Positions 59,139 through 64,000 of a DNA stretch of 64,000 nucleotides are shown piece by piece. A program made the position numbers and the translations under genes. The stretch is from the NCBI GenBank assembly GCA_963580285.1, contig OY757019.1:58486587-58550586 (forward strand), in the 5' to 3' direction. The first letter of the stretch is position 1. The number at the start of each line of letters is the position of its first letter. The notes below the pieces were generated by a model that did no database searches, was not told the origin of the DNA, and saw nothing but the letters and a program-made list of their open reading frames with translations. The DNA is from Lucinisca nassula (Eukaryota > Mollusca > Bivalvia > Lucinida > Lucinidae).

Positions 59139-59325
59139 TACAGCGGACCCGCGTTATAACGATATTCGTTATAAAGGCAAAACGTGTTATAACGACAATT
59201 TCAATGGAATGAATTCTTAGCTCAAGGTTCAGCCTCGATTCCGAGCGACTTGGGCTTTCCTCGGGTTGGAAATGCATGCCCAAATCGAATACATAGTCAT
59301 GAAAGTTTCTTGTAATTTAATACTT

Positions 59326-59425
59326 CCATAAACAAATTTTATAGACATTTGTTAGAATCGCCTCATACAGGCGATTCTAACAAATGTCTATAACATTTGT
59401 TTCTTGGAGTAATTATGTGGAAAAG
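59326..59425. repeat. Palindrome with GAATCGCCTC core
   Basis: ATAGACATTTGTTAGAATCG-CCTCATACAGGCGATTCTAACAAATGTCTAT, a near-perfect hairpin of about 28 bp per arm. It copies the design of the MITE core (TTAGAACCGCCTC) with different flanks. Confidence 0.75.
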
Positions 59426-59681
59426 ACCTTTATAACCTGTCATAATCCTAACTGGGATTCTTTATAACGGCAAATTCATTATAACGGCACTGTTACAACG
59501 CATAATGTAGTAATGTAGTAATTACTACATTTTGATTTTTTTACTACATTATGCGTTGGCATAGTCGACGCGAAATGTAGTAAAAAAATTATTTCATTTC
59601 GCGTTGATATGCACCATATCGACGCATAATGAAGTAATGATGGTAGAACATAGCTGTCTTCGAAAAGACTTAGGAAGCAAT

Positions 59682-59889
59682 ACAGTTAAATTCCTACAAT
59701 TTAGACCACATTTGAGACGGTTCAAAAGTGGTCTTTAAGACCACAGTTGAACAGTCCAAAAGACGGTCTTCCACAAAAGCACACTGAAGGTCAAAATCAC
59801 AAAGAAAATGTAGCTTTAACCTTCCAAATATGCTTTAAAAACAAAATTTGTATTAATTTTAGGTGGTCTTAATAGTGGAATTTCATTGT
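59682..59889. mobile_element. GACCACC-type TIR MITE (third layer)
   Basis: CAGTTAAATTCCTACAATTT start after TA and AATAGTGGAATTTCATTG end before TA; internal hairpin GTTCAAAAGTGGTCTTTAAG and mirror. 208 bp. Confidence 0.8.
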
Positions 59890-59908
59890 ATTTGATTAAG
59901 CCAGTAGA

Positions 59909-59975
59909 ATTAAACGTCTCCAAAATGACCTAAATAGTGTTGACGGGGACGTTAAACCTCAAATCAAACAAATCA
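59909..59975 (+). mobile_element. SINE1 3' end fragment
   Basis: ACGTCTCCAAAATGACCTAA, GTGTTGACGGGGACGTTAAA, CCTCAAATCAAACAAATCAA. Only the shared 3' end is present; a (CAGA)n tract follows at 59982-60011. Confidence 0.78.
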
Positions 59976-60044
59976 AACAAAAGACAGACAGGCAGACAGA
60001 CAGACAGACAGAATGGACAAAAACTATATACCCCCTTGCATTCT

Positions 60045-60338
60045 TCGTATGCCGGGGGTATAAATAGATGGGCTGCACGATGCTTCCACGCAGAGCTGAT
60101 ACCGCCCGTACATGAGTCCTCGTAATCTGCTTAGAAGGTCTAAGCCTGTCCAGGAAAACTGCTGCGAGTCGACCCATCCATGCATATAAACCCTATTGCT
60201 TTTAATTGGACGGCAGCGATTGAGATGTCATTTCATCTCAATATCGGGTAAAAGTCCCATAAAATTTGAAGCAATGTCTCCAAAATGACCTAAATAGTCT
60301 TGACGGGAACGTTAAACCTCAAATCAAACAAACAAACT
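60045..60338 (+). mobile_element. SINE1 copy m (fourth layer)
   Basis: ATGGGCTGCACGATGCTTCC, GCTTAGAAGGTCTAAGCCTG palindrome, GATGTCATTTCATCTCAATA, GGGAACGTTAAACCTCAAAT and CAAACAAAC. The head hairpin is replaced by GTATGCCGGGGG. Confidence 0.82.
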
Positions 60339-60597
60339 GTTGACGCATAATGAAGTAAAATTAAGTATGCCACCCATCGCCGCAAAATGTAATAATTCTT
60401 TCATTTTGCTCAAACCTCTTAGTATCGACGCATAATGTAGTAAAAACGACATTTTATTTCATTTCGCGTCGACTATGCCAACGCATAATGTAGTAAAAAT
60501 TTCATAATGTAGTAATTATTACATTACTACATTATGCGTTGTAACACGGCACAATAATAGGGAACAAATACTGTCGATATAACGCGGGTCCTTTGTA

Positions 60598-60903
60598 CAT
60601 CTTTCATATATGAACTTATATAAATGCATACTTTTATGTGACCCTTATCAGAAATTAGGAAAATACACATCACAACATGTTTTATATTGGAAACAGTTTT
60701 CGGAACTTCCTGACCACTTTGATAGAAACGAGGTCGTTTCGAGAAAGGGGTTCTACTCTTAAAGGAAAAACTACTCCTAAGGAGCAATTCTTTCCTTTAT
60801 TGTGAAAGGACATCCCTGAAATATTATTATTATTATTATTATCACTCTATCTATCGCAGTAGTTTGCCTTCAAAGCTAGAAATTTACGGAAATGTCCTAT
60901 ACA

Positions 60904-60958
<55 letters not shown>

Positions 60959-61330
60959 ATAATTATCGTATTGAATTTGTTGCGCTTCAAATTCGGCTTT
61001 GTGGGTACTCGCTGGAACCGTCTGAGGTGGACCTGTCGTCCTAAATTATGCCTTCCTTATTTTTTTAATATCCATGGCATTGTTAAGCGCCACTAATAAG
61101 AGCACTTCTGGAATGTCGGAAAGGTGGTCGAAGTATAGGAATTTTAGTGTATATCATAATTATATTTTTACAATTGACCAATATTGTTTTCAAACTACCT
61201 TTTGCTATCTGAAACCATATAACTTAGATAATGCAATGTTTTCTTTCTTGTTCCAAAAAAAGGTCGTTCTGTAATGGATAGTTATGATATTTATAAGTGT
61301 TTTAATTGTAGATTGTTTCCGTCTTATACC
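60598..61330. other. Intergenic DNA with hairpin and (GA)n tract
   Basis: Hairpin TAAAGGAAAAACTACTCCTA/AGGAGCAATTCTTTCCTTTA at 60758-60800, (ATT)n at 60824-60841 and a pure (GA)n of about 25 units at 60905-60955. No gene. Confidence 0.6.
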
Positions 61331-61596
61331 ATTACGAAACCACGCTATTTCAAATAGGGTGTAACTTTTACCGCCGAAAAAACGAACATGTCCAGATGAA
61401 CAATTGTGATATGCTTTTATTTCTCCTCAAATATAGATTGTGGGTACACGTTAGAACCGCCTCATCGAGTATTCACAATCAATACTCTAGAGCAGCTATA
61501 AGAAAAATAAGGTTTAACCCTGAAAGCCCCAGTTTTACCATACAAAAGTGGGGTTCAATGGGGGTCAAAATTACATAGGCGTGTTTTCGTGATGAG
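61331..61596 (-). mobile_element. Hairpin MITE type A, copy 7, reduced hairpin
   Basis: CATTACGAAACCACGCTATT start and CATAGGCGTGTTTTCGTGATG end. The hairpin keeps GAACCGCCTCATCGAG but its right arm is cut to TATTCACAATCAATACTC. Confidence 0.83.
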
Positions 61597-61875
61597 TTCA
61601 TTCGGGTAGCCACGATCTATGTTTTGAGCAAAAATACGGAACAGGGGCCAGCCCCATCTTGTCTCAACATCAAGTGGGGTGTTAAACGAGGTAGTCATCA
61701 CCCGGACTTGACAACGTAACGATAGAAAGGCCTTATTGACGTTAGCATGGCTCCGGAAAAATACTAACCAGAGCAGAACCTTTTTTTTCCATTACGATTA
61801 CATATCCGTGCGAGAGAAACAGTTAATTTTCTGATGAACAAGTCCTTGAAAAAAACACCCCCTAAACCCTACTTT

Positions 61876-62043
61876 GGGATCATTGATTCCACTATAAAAT
61901 TAGAAAATATTTGAGGGTCACTGGTGAGGCCTAAATGGCCGAAAATAGCTAGTCGGGCCCAGAAATCATGTACACTCCATGCATATTGTCCAGTACTGTG
62001 GTGTATTCCTTGCTTCCAAAGGATAACCCTTTCTAGAACATAT
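61876..62043 (+). mobile_element. Retrozyme insertion D, 5'-truncated to 168 bp
   Basis: Begins GGGATCATTGATTCC, nearly the same 5' point as insertion E, and ends TTCTAGAACATAT, 89 nt past the cleavage position. One decayed ribozyme. Target is a MITE arm. Confidence 0.85.
61915..61960 (+). ncRNA. Hammerhead ribozyme, core-mutated (retrozyme D)
   Basis: GGGTCA, CTGGTGA (an A to G change in the invariant CTGATGA core), GGCC-TAAAT-GGCC, GAAA, ATAGCTAG, GTC, GGGCCC. The core change and the lost first stem III pair predict an inactive ribozyme. Confidence 0.8.
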
Positions 62044-62268
62044 TTATATAAACAAATTCTGGTTCACGGATGTATACCATGATATTTTTCCTATGCCTGC
62101 TCCAAGACATAGGCGTTAGAACCGCCTCGATGAAGTAGATAGACGGTTCTAACTAGTACGCACAACCTATATTTTGAAGCAGAAATTAGAAGGAAAAAAA
62201 TGTTTACCCCGTAAACTCCAGTTTTCTTTGTATAAAGTGGTGTTTATAGGGTTGTTCATACACTGACT

Positions 62269-63586
62269 TATTAACATTGCTTTGCCAGGTTAATGTAACG
62301 TTCCGCGGAAAGAAAATTTCTGATTTTGTTGTTTTTGCTTAATATTTAGGTTTCACACGTTGTATACGCAGAGATTGCAAAATATTCGCAATACATGTAA
62401 CCAATGTCTCAGCTTCTTAGGAGGTGTGACTTTAGGGCGTAGGAATACGGCGAGAATAATACTGGTATAATGAATCTTTCAGCTGCCGCTATTGATTGTG
62501 TTAAAACGCACAGAATATAGTTCGCTTTATTTGGTGCATATTAAGCCATAAATATAGCGAAAACACTATACTTTTATAGTTTTACAGTCGCTTTAGTGAC
62601 TCATAAAACTTTATTTCTTAAAACATTTGCCTAATGATTGAAAGATATATTTCTCAAAAGATCCAGATTTTTCCTTCCAAACTTGCTGAGAAAAACATTT
62701 TACTGTCATAACATTTCTAATATAATTTCGCCCAATACTACAAAGGATTCGCTTTATTTACAATCACGAAACAAATTTCCAAAACACCGATCTGAGACGT
62801 AGCAGACGAACTGGAAAACTGAAAGCGAGGTAAGAGCTTTTATTTAACCAGAAGACAGTAATTTTGGCAATAAAGCCACTTTTTAGTTGTTACTTTAATT
62901 CCCCGAAGGGTGATGCTAAATTTTCTGCTTGAAACATTTTATTTGATTTATAAAATCGTTTTATACCTAGTTTTACGTTTAAAGAGCCAGCTTTATCATC
63001 AGCAGAACAATTATATCCATTGACGATCCACAAAACTGGTCATCAAAATAATTTTGTTGCTGTTTTAGTGGCGATAATTCTGTTGCAGAAGGCGATAGGT
63101 TATATATGTGAACCTCCATACAACTACACTCAATTTCAAATAAAAATGGCATAAACATACGGAATCATGTTCTCTTCTAAGAATTGTTATAGCTATTTAA
63201 AGTCATTTTTATAGCAGGATGGAGCTCCTTGAGGGGCCATTGTAATGTCGTATTCATGCATTTTATGCAGTTTTGTGCAACCCAAGAAATTGTTAGTTCC
63301 ATTTAGAAAGTTACTTGCTCTCTCTTTTATTATTTTGTTAATCTAGTTATTTGGGGCATACGTCGTAATATGCTATGCAAAAACTCATAAATGACAGAAC
63401 TACTTTGCGTTGAAATCAAGCATATATGAGAAAACTTTTAACATATAAGCGATGGCAATACGACCACTGCTTTACGAAATGAATTCCGTGTGTTTGCGAG
63501 TTATTCAGAATTTGTCTAGTTAATTCGAAAATAACGTTCAAAACTTTGCTAAAAACAATAACTTAAAACAAAAAACAAAAAAAAAA

Positions 63587-63587
<1 letters not shown>
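62269..63587. other. Repeat-poor AT-rich stretch (1.3 kb), no gene recognised
   Basis: No frame above 60 codons, no repeat family of this window, no RNA gene seen. It could be unique intergenic or intronic DNA. Confidence 0.45.

Positions 63588-63677
<90 letters not shown>
63588..63677 (+). repeat. (ACGC)n then (AC)n microsatellite
   Basis: About 13 ACGC units followed by about 16 AC units. Alternating purine-pyrimidine sequence of this kind can form Z-DNA. Confidence 0.95.
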
Positions 63678-63678
<1 letters not shown>

Positions 63679-63921
63679 TCACGTGAACAAGTCTGTGAAA
63701 TAAACAGCCCCTTAAACCCCCCTTTATATAGAGAGTTTACGGGGATATACATTATTTTTATTATATCTGCTCCAAGAAAGACATAGGTTGTTGGTACTCG
63801 TTAGAACCGGTTCTAACGAGCACCTACAATCTATGTTTGCAGTACCAATAAGAAAAATATATCGGATTTTCTTCAGAAATGAAAAAGTGCACTATGTCGC
63901 ACGGTGTGTTCTCAAAATGAA
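63678..63921 (+). mobile_element. Hairpin MITE type B, copy 6, minimal hairpin
   Basis: CATCACGTGAACAAGTCTGT start directly after the microsatellite. The hairpin is CTCGTTAGAACCGGTTCTAA with the CGCCTC centre removed, giving a perfect palindrome without a loop. Right end AGTGCACTATGTCGCACGG. Confidence 0.83.
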
Positions 63922-64000
63922 CAAAAAAAAACAAAAAAAAAAAAAACAGAAAAACAGACAAAAAGGTAATGTATATCTAAAGTACATGGTCATTCCATAA
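63922..64000. other. A-rich window edge
   Basis: AAACAAAAAAAAAAAAACAG tract; nothing else recognised before the window ends. Confidence 0.4.

Larger units (their letters stand above)
59491..60546. mobile_element. CATAATGTAGTA-type TIR element (second layer)
   Basis: TGTTACAACGCATAATGTAG at the left and CTACATTATGCGTTGTAACA at the right begin terminal inverted repeats of about 100 bp that include GCGTTGGCATAGTCGACGCG. It is flanked by CGGCAC on both sides (59485-59490 and 60547-60552), a probable 6-bp target-site duplication. No coding sequence. Confidence 0.8.
59141..60595. mobile_element. pogo-like non-autonomous TIR element (outer layer)
   Basis: Left end CAGCGGACCCGCGTTATAAC and right end GATATAACGCGGGTCCTTTG are inverted repeats flanked by TA (59139-59140 and 60596-60597). 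No transposase inside. Much of its length is younger elements; the original core appears to be about 59141-59490 plus 60547-60595. Confidence 0.78.
61833..62268. mobile_element. Hairpin MITE type B with two left ends, split by a retrozyme
   Basis: The left side has GAACAAGTCCTTGAAAAAAAC and CCCCCTAAACCCTACTT. The right side ends in the inverted form of the same arm (AAACTCCAGTTTTCTTTGTA, GTGGTGTTTATAGGGTTGTT), so the copy is a head-to-head fold. The retrozyme at 61876-62043 sits in the left arm hairpin, at the ACTT/TATATA position. Confidence 0.72.

Noticed and set aside
9236..64000. CRISPR array among the regularly spaced repeats
   Set aside because: The tandem arrays (39, 48, 165 and 260 bp) have no unique spacers between constant repeats, and the DNA is eukaryotic.

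Overview
This is a eukaryotic, gene-poor, repeat-packed window. I read it as intergenic DNA from a mollusc, most likely a bivalve. The evidence is low GC, no operons or compact genes, many tRNA-headed SINEs, hundreds of base pairs of microsatellite, and several repeat families that I associate with bivalve genomes (an element bounded by the hairpin AGCTCACCTGAGG and the tail AAGAGGGCCATGATGG, a GAGCACCGCATGCGGGTGCC element, and hairpins around CGGCGTCTGATCAG). The taxon is an inference. I found no convincing host protein gene, rRNA gene or free-standing tRNA gene.

The only intact long coding sequences belong to one LINE-type retrotransposon at 49.1-54.4 kb on the minus strand: ORF1 (coiled coil plus RNA-binding domain) and ORF2 (endonuclease plus reverse transcriptase), both open. 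Coding fossils are two different mariner-type transposase pseudogenes (16.3-17.6 kb plus, 24.3-25.6 kb minus) and a decayed non-LTR reverse transcriptase (20.1-21.1 kb plus).

The most interesting component is a family of tandem ~260-bp units, each carrying a complete type I hammerhead ribozyme (five insertions, seven ribozymes: 9.3-9.9, 11.5-11.7, 15.0-15.5, 40.8-41.0 and 61.9-62.0 kb). This is the architecture of a retrozyme. All five insertions end at the same point, 86-89 nt past the predicted cleavage site, while their 5' ends vary. Two independent insertions lie at the same hairpin of two different SINE families, and a third, unrelated repeat occupies that site in another SINE copy.

The most abundant component is a superfamily of hairpin MITEs (more than 25 copies) built around a near-perfect palindrome with GAACCGCCTC at its centre, in at least two terminal types. 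Some copies carry two or three hairpins and some have lost theirs. SINE1 (no tRNA head recognised) and SINE2 (tRNA head) share two internal blocks including the 3' end. There are also SINE3 and SINE4 with other tRNA-like heads, an R3/R6 interspersed repeat, pogo-like TIR elements nested four deep at 59.1-60.6 kb, and minisatellites of 39-40, 48 and ~165 bp (the last with a two-unit higher-order pattern).

Layout: 0-9 kb MITEs, R3, SINE1 and a long tandem element; 9-16 kb retrozymes and R3; 16-26 kb mariner, reverse-transcriptase and SINE fossils; 26-33 kb minisatellites, SINEs and MITEs; 33-48 kb dense hairpin MITEs; 49-54 kb the LINE; 55-64 kb SINEs, nested TIR elements, one retrozyme and MITEs. 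The elements form one ecosystem: the LINE or a relative could mobilise the SINEs and possibly the retrozymes, and extinct mariner or pogo transposases could have moved the TIR elements.
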